Shown: positions 49,031-60,459, counted from the first letter of the stretch. The stretch is DNA of 64,000 nt from an uncultured Myxococcales bacterium (GCA_903955385.1 CAJBNH010000143.1:1-64000), one strand, 5' to 3'. The notes: generated from the sequence alone by a model not told the origin. Made by a program: numbers and translations.

Positions 49031-51595
49031 CTACCTCTCCCCCACCGCAGTCACGCGAATCACCGGCCCGTCGTGCCCGTGGGGCAGCGGCTGGGTCAGG
49101 TCCACCACCGCATCCACAAACCACCCGGTCTCGCCTTCGTCGCTGCGCAGCGTCTGCGTCAGCTCCCACACGCGAAAACCGGTCTCGCGCAGCACCGTCT
49201 GGCTGCCCAGCCGCGCCGCGTGGTCGAACACCAGCTGCCCGTGGGCGTCGTGGAAGGGCCGCATCGCCTCTGCAAACCGTTCCGGCGACCACGGGTCGTC
49301 GTCTGCCTGGCGCACCGACAGGGCCGCTTCCTCGTACTCGCCCAGCGACAGCGCCTTGACCAGCCTGTGGATCTCGGCCCGCAGCCGCGCCTGGAACACC
49401 TTGCGATCCTTGGCGATGTCGACGGGCTTGGGCGGGGCCTGCAGGTCCTCCAGCCGGGTGATGCGCTCGCCGCCCAGACGCTCCCACTCCTCGACCAGCG
49501 ACGAGTCGACCCGCGCCAGCACCGCGCGCAGAAAGCCGGCGGCGTCGAACACGGCCTCGCTTTTGTACTCGTCGGGCACGTTCTGCACCAGCGTCTTGTA
49601 GGCCTGGGTCAGGTACCGCAGCAGCAGCCCCTCCATCGGCTCCAGGTCGTACTCGCGGACGTAATCGTCAAACGAAACATAGAAGTCGACCATCTCGCGG
49701 GCAATCGCCTTGGGGCGGATCGCCTCGTTCTCGAGCCACGGATGGCGCTCGGTAAACGCGTTGAACGTGTCGTAGATCCACTCGGCGTTGGGCTTGGGCC
49801 AGGTCACGCCCTCCAGCAGCTCCATCCGCTCGTCGTACGGTACGCCATCGGCCTTCAACGCCGCGACCAGCTTGCCCTTTTCCTTGCTGGTCTGGCGCTG
49901 CAGGATCGGCCGCGGGTTCTCCAGAATCGCCTCGACCACCGTCAGCACGTCCAGCGCGTGGGTCTCGAGCTGCGCGTCCAGCTTGGGCACGGCGTCGACC
50001 AGATACAGCGACAGCGTGTGGTGCAGCGAGAAGTCCTTCTGCAGCCCCTCAGCCGCGAACACGTCGCAGCCCGGCTCGCCCACCCGCGCCACCACCTCGA
50101 CCAGCCCCGCCTTGCGCAGCGCCCGGAACAGGCGCGCCAGATCCCGCCGCAGCCGCTGCTGCACCGCCGGCCGCTCGTGGCTCTGGCCGATCAGCTCGCA
50201 CAGCACCCGCAACCCGCCGCCGCGCCTGGGCTCTTCGCGCCGCAGCAGCGTCATCAGCATCCCGAGCTCGACCTTGAAGACGGACTCCAGCGCCTCAGCG
50301 CGACCTGCCACCAGCTTCTCGAACGTCTCTTTGGTCCAGTGGGCATAGCCGAAGTCCGGCGGCTTCTTCTTGACGAAATTCTTCTTGCCCGCCCCGGCCT
50401 TGCCCTCAGCGCGGCGGTTCTCGATCACGTGCTCGGGCGCCTGCACGACCACCCAGCCTTTGTCGTCGAAGCCCTTGCGTCCCGCGCGACCCGAGACCTG
50501 CTGGAACTCGCGCACCGACAGGATGCGGGTGTTCTCGCCGTCGAATTTGCACAGCTTGGAAAACAGCACCGTGCGCAGGGGGATGTTGATGCCCACCCCC
50601 AACGTGTCGGTGCCGCAAATGACCTTCAGCAGGCCCTGTTGCGCCAGCTTCTCGACCAGCAGCCGGTACCGCGGCAGCAGACCCGCGTGGTGCAGGCCGA
50701 TGCCGTGCCGCACGAACCGCTCGACCTGGCGGCCGTACGGGCTGGCCCACTTCTCGCCGTGCAAGGCGGCCGCGATCGCGCGCTTTTCGTCCTTGCTGCA
50801 CACGTCTACCGACATCAGGTTCTGCGCAGACTCGGCAGCGTCGGCCTGGCTGAAGTGGACCAGGTAGACGGGCGCGCGGCCGTGCTTCATCAGGTCGGCC
50901 ACGGTCTCGTGGATCGGCGTCTCGCGGTACTCGAACTCCAGCGGCACCGGGCGCAGCGTCGAGGTCACGCACGACACCTTGCGGCCGGTGCGCTCGAACA
51001 GCGACTGCTCGATGGCCGTCGTGTCGCCCAACGTCGCAGACATCAGCAGAAACGTGGTCTTGGGCAGGGTCAGCAGCGGCACTTGCCACGCCATGCCGCG
51101 GTCGCGGTCGGCGTAGTAGTGGAACTCGTCCATCACCACGCAGTCGATCGGGGCGTCGTCGCTGGGCTGCAGCGACATGTTCGACAGGATCTCGGCGGTG
51201 CAGCACACGATCGGCGCCTGGCGGTGGATGCTCGCGTCGCCCGTGAGCATGCCCACGTTCTCGGACCCGAATTCGCGACACAGGTCGAAGAACTTCTCGC
51301 TGACCAGCGCCTTGATCGGCGACGTGTAGAACGAGACCTCGCCCCGGCACAGCGCGCGAAAGTGCGCCGCCGTCGCGACCAGCGTCTTGCCCGAGCCGGT
51401 GGGGGTGGCGAGGATCACGTGGCGGCCGGCCATGACCTCCAGCACGGCCTCCTCTTGCGCCGGATACAGCTCAAGACCCTTGTCGGCGACCCAGTCCAGA
51501 AAGGCGAGCAGGATGTCGTCGTTGGTGCAGCCGGGCGGAGGCATGCGCGCGCCCAGCCCCACGACGGGCTGTGCTGCGGGGGCGTTGTCGGACAC
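49031..51595 (-). CDS. DUF3516 Ski2-like DExH RNA helicase
   Basis: 854 residues. Walker A TPTGSGKT 64-71, DEFH 156-159, SAT 186-188, and QVSGRAGRKG 366-375 define a superfamily 2 Ski2/Mtr4-type helicase. The region C-terminal to the helicase core (from about 400) is the DUF3516 domain, a hallmark of this bacterial group. ATP-driven unwinding of RNA (possibly decay-related) is inferred from the family. It follows the small ORF at 51613-51867 by 17 bases, probably in one operon. Confidence 0.92.
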   Translation of the reverse strand: MSDNAPAAQPVVGLGARMPPPGCTNDDILLAFLDWVADKGLELYPAQEEAVLEVMAGRHVILATPTGSGKTLVATAAHFRALCRGEVSFYTSPIKALVSEKFFDLCREFGSENVGMLTGDASIHRQAPIVCCTAEILSNMSLQPSDDAPIDCVVMDEFHYYADRDRGMAWQVPLLTLPKTTFLLMSATLGDTTAIEQSLFERTGRKVSCVTSTLRPVPLEFEYRETPIHETVADLMKHGRAPVYLVHFSQADAAESAQNLMSVDVCSKDEKRAIAAALHGEKWASPYGRQVERFVRHGIGLHHAGLLPRYRLLVEKLAQQGLLKVICGTDTLGVGINIPLRTVLFSKLCKFDGENTRILSVREFQQVSGRAGRKGFDDKGWVVVQAPEHVIENRRAEGKAGAGKKNFVKKKPPDFGYAHWTKETFEKLVAGRAEALESVFKVELGMLMTLLRREEPRRGGGLRVLCELIGQSHERPAVQQRLRRDLARLFRALRKAGLVEVVARVGEPGCDVFAAEGLQKDFSLHHTLSLYLVDAVPKLDAQLETHALDVLTVVEAILENPRPILQRQTSKEKGKLVAALKADGVPYDERMELLEGVTWPKPNAEWIYDTFNAFTERHPWLENEAIRPKAIAREMVDFYVSFDDYVREYDLEPMEGLLLRYLTQAYKTLVQNVPDEYKSEAVFDAAGFLRAVLARVDSSLVEEWERLGGERITRLEDLQAPPKPVDIAKDRKVFQARLRAEIHRLVKALSLGEYEEAALSVRQADDDPWSPERFAEAMRPFHDAHGQLVFDHAARLGSQTVLRETGFRVWELTQTLRSDEGETGWFVDAVVDLTQPLPHGHDGPVIRVTAVGER

Positions 51596-51612
51596 GGGAA
51601 GTCCTTGCGTGA

Positions 51613-51867
51613 TTAGCGCTTGGGGCTCATGGCGACGCCGCGTTCGAAGCCGCCTTTGTCGCCGCGCTTGCCCAGGTCGCTCATGGTGCGCATCCGGGGC
51701 TTGGCCTCGTTCTTGCGCTGGGTCTCTTGGTGAACCGGTTGGGTCAGCACCGAGAACGTCTTGACGATCGGCAGCGCGGGGATGTCGGCAATGCCGTCCG
51801 CGCCCAGATCGTCTGCCGCCGCCGGCTGGGTATCGTTGCCATCGGGCTTGCGGGTCTCAGTCGCCAT
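51613..51867 (-). CDS. Small charged protein upstream of the helicase
   Basis: 84 residues, rich in Lys/Arg/Asp (MATETRKPDGNDTQPAAADD ... MRTMSDLGKRGDKGGFERG). No family recognised and no signal peptide. Preceded by a G-rich stretch; 17 bases upstream of the helicase start, so likely co-transcribed. It could be an accessory factor or a spurious short frame. Confidence 0.45.
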   Translation of the reverse strand: MATETRKPDGNDTQPAAADDLGADGIADIPALPIVKTFSVLTQPVHQETQRKNEAKPRMRTMSDLGKRGDKGGFERGVAMSPKR

Positions 51868-52029
51868 CGGGGGCCCCCTTGCAGACGTAGGTCAGGCAGC
51901 AGTCTTGCCCGGGTTTGGCGGGCTGGCAAGGGCGATGCGTGTCCGGGGTGGTCAGCATCGGCATTGTCGGAAGCGCTGGCATCGCGTACCGTTGGTCGCG
52001 TAACGTCTTTCTTCACGGGAGGTTCGAGC

Positions 52030-54246
52030 ATGAAGGCGCACGGGCGGTGGGCAGGTGTCGCGGCGATCGGGAGTCTTGTGGCGATGGCGGTGGCGACCAG
52101 CGCGTGGGCGGTTCCGTCGACGATCGCGGTCGAGGGCATCTTCAGCGCAACAGGCGGCGGTCCTGCGGCCGACGGCGACTACGCGGTGGCGGTCGGCTTG
52201 TACGCGGCCGAGACGGGCGGGCAGCCGACCTGGACTGAGGGGCCGCTGACCGTCAAGGTCAAGAACGGCCTGTTCGAATTGGTGCTGGGCGCGCAGAACG
52301 CCCTGGACGCCAAGGCCATCCAAGGGCAGGGGGCAGTGTGGCTGGGCGTGGCGATCGGTTCGGACCCCGAGCTGCCGCGCAAGACCCTGCGCTCGGTGCC
52401 GTACGCGGTGCGCGCAGCGGTGTCGGCCGGCCTCGAGTGCTCGGGTTGTGTCACGTCCGGTCATCTGGACCCGCAAGTGCTCGCCCCGTATGCGAAAACC
52501 GCCGACCTGGCCAAGGTGGCGAACTCGGGCGCCTATGCGGACCTGGCGGGCGCCCCGAACCTGGCCAAGTTGGCCACCACCGGTGCCTGGTCCGACGTGG
52601 CCGGCAAGCCGACGTTCTCGGACGTCGCGGTCACCGGAGCGTATGCCGACCTGTCTGGCACCCCCGCCCTTGCCAAGGTGGCAACGACGGGCGGTTACGG
52701 CGACCTGGCCGGCCTGCCGGTGCTGCCCGAGGTCGGCAAGGCGTGCGGCACCGGGTTGGTCATGCAGGGCATCCAGGCCGACGGCAGCTACGACTGCGTG
52801 GCGGGCGGCGAGGTCACGGCAGACAAGCTGCCCAAGGACGGCCTGGACGAGATCTCGAATGGCTTGCTGTACAACCAGTTCAACGAGGTGGCGGCCAGCG
52901 CCAAGGCCGTCGGCATCCCGGACAACAACCCGGTCGGCGTCAGCGACGTGATCGACGTGCCCGACTTTGGCACCGCGCAAGCCCTGACCGTGTCGGTCGA
53001 TGTGGAGAACAGCGACACCAGCAACCTGAAGATCCTGCTGCTCGACCCCGACAACACCAAGTACACGCTGTGGGACAAGGGCGCGAAGGCCACCGCGCTG
53101 AAGACGACGTGGCCCACCCCGACCAAGACCGTCAGCGGCGATCTGACGGCTTGGACCGGAAAGAACCCCAAGGGCAAGTGGTACTTGCAGGTCATCGACA
53201 CGGGTTTCTTGAACAACGCCGTAGATGGCCAGATCAAGGCGTGGAGCATCCAGGTCCAGGTGCTGGCCAACGCCAAGGTGGGCGTGGGCGGTGCGCTGTT
53301 GCTGAAGAACGCCGCCGACCCGCCGTTTCCGTGCGGTCCGTCAGTGGCGGGCGCGCTGTACTTCGACACCAAGACCAACGCCATCCGCTACTGCGCGCTG
53401 GGCGTTTGGCGCAGCCTGGCCGACACGTGCGGCAACGGCATCGTCGAGGTGACGGAGGACTGCGACGACGGCAACAACGCGAACGGCGACGGGTGCAGCG
53501 CGACCTGCGTCGCGTCGGTCGGGTACGCCAAGGCCAAGCCCGGCACGTCTTGCCTCGACATCTTGAACAAGGCCAAGGCCGAAGGCTTGACGCCCAAGGA
53601 CGGCCCCATGTGGGTCGACGTGACGGGCGGCGACGCGACCGATGCCTTCCAGGTGTTGTGCAACATGACGCGCGACGGCGGCGGTTGGACGTTGGGCCTG
53701 AAGCACTGGTACCAGAGCGGCATGCAGGGCAACGCCGCCGCCGTGGGGTCGATCGCGGACACGCAGGTGCACAACGGAACGCCCTACAAGCTCTCAGATA
53801 CCGCCATCAAGGCGATCGTCGGCGGCGACAACAAATACGACGTGATGGGCGACCAGATCGGCTACAACACGACCTACTCCAACGGCAACTACGAGTACGT
53901 GGTGATCCGCAACTACACCGCCGCGTGGACGTGGACGACGGCGGTTGCGGCCTCGGCGACCACCACCAACATGGAGTCGTTCCGCATCAGCGACAACGCC
54001 AGCGCGTGGAAGGGCAATCTCGCGTGTGGTAGCTGGGGCAGCTGGGGCATCAACTGCTACGACGTCATCGCCGGCAACAACCCCAACGGCGGCTCGGGCT
54101 GTGGCATCAACATGGGTAAGCAGTCGAGTTCCGGTTGGCACCACTTCTACATGGCCGACACCAACTCGGACACCTACCTGTACATCTGCAACGGAGCCCA
54201 GCACACCTCAAGCCACAACATGGCCCACCGGTTCTGGTTCCGCTGA
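52030..54246 (+). CDS. Modular surface protein: P-domain, Cys-rich repeat, fibrinogen-like C-terminus
   Basis: 738 residues from ATG 52030; signal peptide MKAHGRWAGVAAIGSLVAMA. It parallels the 39951 gene: shared N-terminal domain (GGGPAADGDYAVAVGLY), tail-fibre-like GAYADLAGAP repeats, a P-domain (LTVSVDVENSDTSNLKILLL ... WTGKNPKGKWYLQVIDTG) and a CGNGIVEVTEDCDDGNNANG repeat. The C-terminus (about 525-738) instead carries a fibrinogen-C-like domain (GGGWTLGLKHW) with several cysteines, a typical carbohydrate- or protein-binding module. It is a likely surface recognition protein. Confidence 0.85.
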   Translation: MKAHGRWAGVAAIGSLVAMAVATSAWAVPSTIAVEGIFSATGGGPAADGDYAVAVGLYAAETGGQPTWTEGPLTVKVKNGLFELVLGAQNALDAKAIQGQGAVWLGVAIGSDPELPRKTLRSVPYAVRAAVSAGLECSGCVTSGHLDPQVLAPYAKTADLAKVANSGAYADLAGAPNLAKLATTGAWSDVAGKPTFSDVAVTGAYADLSGTPALAKVATTGGYGDLAGLPVLPEVGKACGTGLVMQGIQADGSYDCVAGGEVTADKLPKDGLDEISNGLLYNQFNEVAASAKAVGIPDNNPVGVSDVIDVPDFGTAQALTVSVDVENSDTSNLKILLLDPDNTKYTLWDKGAKATALKTTWPTPTKTVSGDLTAWTGKNPKGKWYLQVIDTGFLNNAVDGQIKAWSIQVQVLANAKVGVGGALLLKNAADPPFPCGPSVAGALYFDTKTNAIRYCALGVWRSLADTCGNGIVEVTEDCDDGNNANGDGCSATCVASVGYAKAKPGTSCLDILNKAKAEGLTPKDGPMWVDVTGGDATDAFQVLCNMTRDGGGWTLGLKHWYQSGMQGNAAAVGSIADTQVHNGTPYKLSDTAIKAIVGGDNKYDVMGDQIGYNTTYSNGNYEYVVIRNYTAAWTWTTAVAASATTTNMESFRISDNASAWKGNLACGSWGSWGINCYDVIAGNNPNGGSGCGINMGKQSSSGWHHFYMADTNSDTYLYICNGAQHTSSHNMAHRFWFR

Positions 54247-54294
54247 CCTGACAGGCGGCGCGTGGGCTCGGCATCGCTCGGGTCCGCGCGACGC

Positions 54295-54795
54295 CTACGC
54301 CTTGCCGCCCGCGTCGATCCACTTCTGCGTAAACGCCGCCGCCGTCTCGTAGCTCTTCTCGACGTCGGCGACGATGAAGCCCTCGATCACCCCACCCAAG
54401 CCGAACATCTTGACGTTGACCAGGCCCTCGACCAGCCGCTCGACCTCGGCGCCGCGCTGGGCAAAGGTGATGGTGCCGCGGCTCTCGACCTTGTCGGTCA
54501 TCACGGACGAGACCGTCTTCCAAGTGGCCTTGCCGCTGCCGAATTCGTACTCGATGTGCTCCGTGTACTCGATCTTGGCCGCGCCCAGGATCTTGGCGAC
54601 GGGCGCCGGGATCTCGCGCTGCGGGGCGATGCGCGACACGCGGGCGACGCGGCCGTTCTCGACGCGGCGGCTGACCAGCGTGCGCTCCAGACCGACGGCC
54701 TTGCACAGCGCAATGTTGAAGGCCTCGTCAAAGAAGGTCGCCTCGTAGTCGGTCAGACTGACGTTGCGGAACCGGTGGACGCTTTTGAAGTTCAT
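54295..54795 (-). CDS. DUF2505 (START-like) protein
   Basis: 166 residues from ATG 54795, in which MNFKSVHRFRNVSLTDYEAT and EAFNIALCKAVGLERTLVSR match DUF2505, a SRPBCC/START-like fold that often binds hydrophobic ligands. No signal peptide. Same strand as the upstream DUF4258/DUF2283 pair with a 91-base gap. Function unknown. Confidence 0.8.
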   Translation of the reverse strand: MNFKSVHRFRNVSLTDYEATFFDEAFNIALCKAVGLERTLVSRRVENGRVARVSRIAPQREIPAPVAKILGAAKIEYTEHIEYEFGSGKATWKTVSSVMTDKVESRGTITFAQRGAEVERLVEGLVNVKMFGLGGVIEGFIVADVEKSYETAAAFTQKWIDAGGKA

Positions 54796-54886
54796 GGTGT
54801 CGCTCGCTCCCCGCCCCTTCCCCCAGGCGGTCAGGGGGCCGAACTGTGCCGGATGGTGGGGTTGGGGGCAAGACCCGACCGCGGAC

Positions 54887-55156
54887 TCAAGCGGCCCGCA
54901 GCGGCGCCAGCTCGGCTTCGGGCACCGGGGGAGCGTGGATCTCTGCCAGCGCCCTTTGGATTTCGGCAACGCTGGTAGCGGACGGATGGACGATCTCCAG
55001 TCCCATCGGGTGTCCATCGGCGTCGAAGTCGGCCACCAGCCCGGGGCCGAGTTCGCGGGACGCCGTGACCGCAGAGCTGCCCGCGTGAGGCAGGCGCAGG
55101 TAAGCGGCGAACGGCTTGCCGTCCAGGTACGTGACCTCGAGGAAGACCTTGCTCAT
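54887..55156 (-). CDS. DUF2283-like protein, candidate antitoxin (pair 2)
   Basis: 89 residues. EVTYLDGKPFAAYLRL and GLVADFDADGHPMGLEIVHP match the DUF2283 core (compare LIDLDANGEVVAVTF of pair 1), with an extended Ala/Pro-rich C-terminus. It is encoded 7 bases after the DUF4258-like gene. Same order as pair 1 at 35338-35771. Confidence 0.75.
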   Translation of the reverse strand: MSKVFLEVTYLDGKPFAAYLRLPHAGSSAVTASRELGPGLVADFDADGHPMGLEIVHPSATSVAEIQRALAEIHAPPVPEAELAPLRAA

Positions 55157-55163
55157 GCGCCAC

Positions 55164-55433
55164 CTATCCGGGTTGGTATGCGGTCACGATGACCAACAGA
55201 TGCTCGCTCTCCCACGGCTCGACCACGACAGCCCAGCTTCGGTCGCGGTGGCCGCAGCGTACCACGAATCGCCCGTCGTGGACCGAAGGTTCGAGTCCGA
55301 GTGGGGCTTGCAGCATGGCGCGCAGGTCGACTTCGGTGAATCCCCTCTCCTCCATGCGCTGCTCCACGTGCGGGGACAGGACGATGTCCCAGAACCACCA
55401 GTCCGGCAGGTGCAGTCTGCGTCGGCGTGTCAC
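55164..55433 (-). CDS. DUF4258-like protein, candidate toxin (pair 2)
   Basis: 89 residues. LSPHVEQRMEERGFTEVDLR is the DUF4258 signature helix, followed by strands (RFVVRCGHRDRSWAVVVEPW) and a C-terminal LLVIVTAYQPG. It shares family and gene order, but not close sequence, with the pair at 35535-35771. No recognised catalytic triad. A toxin role is inferred from partner organisation. Confidence 0.75.
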   Translation of the reverse strand: MTRRRRLHLPDWWFWDIVLSPHVEQRMEERGFTEVDLRAMLQAPLGLEPSVHDGRFVVRCGHRDRSWAVVVEPWESEHLLVIVTAYQPG

Positions 55434-55466
55434 GGGGCCTCCTCGCGTTCGCGATTCGGCAGATGA

Positions 55467-57248
<1,782 letters not shown>

Positions 57249-57266
57249 GGGACTTCTCGAACGGTA

Positions 57267-57290
57267 GCCCATGGACTTGAGTCCAGGGGC
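57267..57290. terminator. Hairpin after thiC
   Basis: GCCC-A-TGGAC, loop TTGA, GTCCA-G-GGGC: a 24-base inverted repeat between thiC and the Nudix gene, 18 bases after the thiC stop. It lacks a T-run, so it may be a processing signal rather than an intrinsic terminator. Confidence 0.4.
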
Positions 57291-57327
57291 CCTTGGGCGA
57301 TGACCGTCGTCCGCAGCCGAGGCCCCG

Positions 57328-57876
57328 ATGAGCCGCCCCTGGCCCGAAGCGTCCGAGTCCCTGCTGCTGCATACCCGCGTGTTCGACATCCGGGCGATGC
57401 GCCGGCAGTCGCCGCGTGACGCAACCCTGCACGACTTCTACGTGATCGACGCGCCCGACTGGGTCAACGTCGTGGCCGTGACCGACGACGGGCTGCTGGT
57501 GCTGGTCGAGCAGTGGCGCCACGGGACCCGCTCCGTGACGCTGGAGATCCCCGGTGGCATGGTCGATCCGGGCGAAACGGCTGAGGAAGCCGCGGTCCGC
57601 GAGCTGCGCGAAGAGACCGGCTACGAGGCGGCGACTCTCGAGCTGCTGGGCGTCGTGGAGCCCAACCCCGCCATCCAGTCGAACCGCTGCAGCACGTACT
57701 TCGCCAGCGGTTGCCGCAAGGTGGCGGACACCCACTTCGACGCGACCGAGGAATGCGTGCTGCGGTTGGAGCCGGTGGCGCGGGCGGCGGAGCTCGTGAC
57801 CACTGGCGAGATCAACCACTCGCTGGTCGTCGCCGGTCTGGGCTATGCCTGGCTGAAGGGAAAACTGCCTCGCTGA
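57328..57876 (+). CDS. Nudix hydrolase (ADP-ribose pyrophosphatase-like)
   Basis: 182 residues. The Nudix box runs from GGMVDPGE to REETGY (about 75-98), with all catalytic Glu residues. The N-terminal half (VNVVAVTDDGLLVLVEQWRH) resembles ADP-ribose/NADH-type Nudix enzymes that use an upstream Arg/His platform. It hydrolyses a nucleoside diphosphate linked to another moiety, with divalent metal. It converges on the lipoprotein gene with a three-base gap. Confidence 0.92.
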   Translation: MSRPWPEASESLLLHTRVFDIRAMRRQSPRDATLHDFYVIDAPDWVNVVAVTDDGLLVLVEQWRHGTRSVTLEIPGGMVDPGETAEEAAVRELREETGYEAATLELLGVVEPNPAIQSNRCSTYFASGCRKVADTHFDATEECVLRLEPVARAAELVTTGEINHSLVVAGLGYAWLKGKLPR

Positions 57877-57879
57877 CGC

Positions 57880-58800
57880 CTACTTGCACTGCGGCATGGC
57901 GATCCGACTCGACCCTAGCAGGCCCAGCGACTCTGCATCTTTCGCCCCTGCCAGCTTGGCGCCGATGGCCTTGAGCTGCTTCATGCCGCACACGGTCTGC
58001 AGCACCGAGATGATCGAGTAGCGGTCTTGCGTCTTCAGCGCCGGATTGTCCCACTCGCCCGCCACCGCGTCCGCCACCTTCAAGTTGCCCTTGAGTTTCG
58101 GGTTCATGAACGACTCGAGCAGGGTGATGCGAGCCACCGGTCCCTCGGCCGTCTGGAACAGGCGCAGCTGCAGCTCTGCCGTCTCATTCGCGTCCCAAGG
58201 CTTGCCAGTGCGCGTGGCGATCTCGTTGGGCGCCATCACGAACACGCAGCGGCTGACCTCGCGAATCACCCGGACCGACGTCAAGGTCCGCAGGCTCTCT
58301 GCCACCTTGGCGACATTGTCGGGGTTGCGCGCCAGCACAAGGCACGAGCGGTTGGCCAGCCACACGCGGGTCGCAGGCGAGCCGGACACCATCGCCTGCG
58401 TCACGACGGTCTCGACCTCAGCCGCCAGCTTGGCCTTGGCGTCGTCATCCAGCGGAATCGGCGGCGTCAGCGCCTGATCCAGCGCTTTTCCTGCGACTTG
58501 CACGGATTCCTCGCCCCGCTCGAACCAGCCTTCGTCGCGGGCTTGGGTCTTCGCGGTGGCCAGCGCCTCGAACGCCGCATGCAGGCAGTCGATCACGTCC
58601 TGTGCGGTCTGGGGCGACAGCAGGCGATTGGCCTTTTCCAACGGCGTCTCGGGCAGCGGCGCCGGAGCAGGGGCGGGAGCGGGCGCGGCGGCAACGGGGG
58701 CAGCCGGCTGGGCAGGGGGCGGCGGGGCGTCCTTCTTGCAGCCCGACAGCGCGACGGCGGTCAGGGCGAGGCCAAGGGCGACGATGCGAAAGCGGTTCAT
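57880..58800 (-). CDS. Lipoprotein of unknown function
   Basis: 306 residues from ATG 58800; signal peptide and lipobox LSGC near residue 21, then a Pro/Ala-rich linker of about 35 residues. The mature part (about 60-306) is mainly helical and contains paired cysteines (DCLHAAF, SCLVLAR, RCVFVM, TVCGM, MPQCK) suggestive of disulfides. I recognise no family. It diverges from the CotH gene. Confidence 0.7.
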   Translation of the reverse strand: MNRFRIVALGLALTAVALSGCKKDAPPPPAQPAAPVAAAPAPAPAPAPLPETPLEKANRLLSPQTAQDVIDCLHAAFEALATAKTQARDEGWFERGEESVQVAGKALDQALTPPIPLDDDAKAKLAAEVETVVTQAMVSGSPATRVWLANRSCLVLARNPDNVAKVAESLRTLTSVRVIREVSRCVFVMAPNEIATRTGKPWDANETAELQLRLFQTAEGPVARITLLESFMNPKLKGNLKVADAVAGEWDNPALKTQDRYSIISVLQTVCGMKQLKAIGAKLAGAKDAESLGLLGSSRIAMPQCK

Positions 58801-59010
58801 GCGGGGGCTCCTCGATGCAGGTGTGAGGGGCCCCGCTTTGCCCCGGGACCCGGGCGAAGTCAAGGCCAACCGCCGAGGTACGCGGAAGACCCGGTTCAAC
58901 ATGCCGTGCGGCGTTGCGGACGCCCACGGACGGGCGCAAGGTTTCGCTGCGCGTCGCGTCGGCGCAACTGCTACAGTTTGCCCTCCCCCCCAACCCGACC
59001 GGAGCATCGG

Positions 59011-60459
59011 ATGATGAGAGCCCTTTGGACCCTGGCCGCCCTTGCGTTGTGGACCGGATGCAGCAGCGCCCAAGAGGACGCCGCCACCCCAACCGCCACC
59101 GCTGATGCGGCCACCGATACGGCCACAGGAGACGTGGCAGAACCCCCTGACGCAACACAGGGTTCCGACGCCGAAGCCTTGCCGACGCCGCAGTGGACCG
59201 CGGCGACCCACGGCAAGGGCACCGCGCCCAACTACGCCACCGTGTTGCCCGCCGACACTGTGCAGCGGCTGGACATCGTCGTCGCCGCGTCCGATTGGGC
59301 GACCATGCAAGCAGAGCTGGCCACCTATGCAAGCTCGTCGTCCGGCCCCGGCGGTCCCCCGGGCGGCGGTGGCAGCCTGGACCAAGCGTTCGACCCCTCG
59401 TGGGTGCCCTGCGACGTCTTTCACGCAGGCCGGCAGTGGTACAAGGTCGGCATCCGCCCCAAGGGCAACTCGAGCCTGCAGCAGACCGTGAAGTCGGGGA
59501 ACAAGAAGACGTCGTTCAAGCTGGACTTCGACCAGTTCGAAGGCACCTGGCCCGAGGTGACGAACCAGCGCTTCTACGGCTTCAAGCAACTGAACGTGAA
59601 CAACAATTTCGACGACCAATCGCTGTTGCGCGAGCGGGTGGCGGGCGACCTGTTCCGCGCGTTTGGCGTGCCGTCGGCGCGGTCGGCGTTTTACGAAGTC
59701 TACCTGGACGTGGGTCAGGGGCCGACCTACTTCGGGCTGTACACGGTGGTCGAGGAGGTCGACGACACCCTGATCGAGACGCAGTTCGAGAGCGCGAAGG
59801 GCAACGTCTACAAGCCAGAGGGCGACGCCGCCACCTTTGCCGTCGGCACCTTCGACACCGCCGAGCTGTACCTGAAGAACAACGAGGCGACGGCCGACTT
59901 TGCCGACGCCAAGGCCCTGTACGACGCCCTGCACAGCGGACTGCGCACGACGGATGCGGCCGCGTGGCGGGCGGCACTCGAGCAGACCCTGGATGTCGAC
60001 CGCTTCCTGAAGTGGCTGGCGGCCAACACGGTCCTGCAGAACTGGGACACGTACGGCCGCATGAGCCACAACTACTACCTGTACGCCGACCCGACGACCA
60101 AGCGGTTCGTCTGGATCCCGTGGGACAACAACGAGGCGCTGCAGACGGGCAAGATGGGCGGAGCGATTGCCCTGAACTTGAGCGGCGTTGGCGCAGGCTG
60201 GCCGTTGATTCAATTCATCGCTGCCGACCCGGTCTACTTCGCGCAGTACAAGCAGCACGTCCACGACTTCGCCACGCAGGTCTTCGAGCCCACCGCGATG
60301 CAGGCGACGTATGACAAGCTCAAGGCCCTGGTCGCGCCATCGGCGGCCAAGGAGCAGGCGGGCTACACCTTCCTCAAGAGTGTCAGCGCGTTCGAGTCGG
60401 CCATTGCGGCGCTGAAGACACACGTGCAGACGCGGAGCGCGGCGGCGTTGGCGTTGTAG
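59011..60459 (+). CDS. CotH-type kinase-fold lipoprotein
   Basis: 482 residues; GGAG six bases before ATG 59011. Lipobox TGC around residue 17, then an acidic Ala/Thr/Asp linker. The CotH fold is visible: RPKGNSSLQQTVKSGNKKTS, NVYKPEGDAATFA near 265 (nucleotide-binding Lys), NYYLYADPTTKRFVWIPWD near 354-372 (catalytic/metal Asp). CotH family members phosphorylate proteins and can act in spore coats or on extracellular targets. A secreted lipoprotein version here could modify surface proteins. Divergent from the lipoprotein at 57880. Confidence 0.87.
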   Translation: MMRALWTLAALALWTGCSSAQEDAATPTATADAATDTATGDVAEPPDATQGSDAEALPTPQWTAATHGKGTAPNYATVLPADTVQRLDIVVAASDWATMQAELATYASSSSGPGGPPGGGGSLDQAFDPSWVPCDVFHAGRQWYKVGIRPKGNSSLQQTVKSGNKKTSFKLDFDQFEGTWPEVTNQRFYGFKQLNVNNNFDDQSLLRERVAGDLFRAFGVPSARSAFYEVYLDVGQGPTYFGLYTVVEEVDDTLIETQFESAKGNVYKPEGDAATFAVGTFDTAELYLKNNEATADFADAKALYDALHSGLRTTDAAAWRAALEQTLDVDRFLKWLAANTVLQNWDTYGRMSHNYYLYADPTTKRFVWIPWDNNEALQTGKMGGAIALNLSGVGAGWPLIQFIAADPVYFAQYKQHVHDFATQVFEPTAMQATYDKLKALVAPSAAKEQAGYTFLKSVSAFESAIAALKTHVQTRSAAALAL

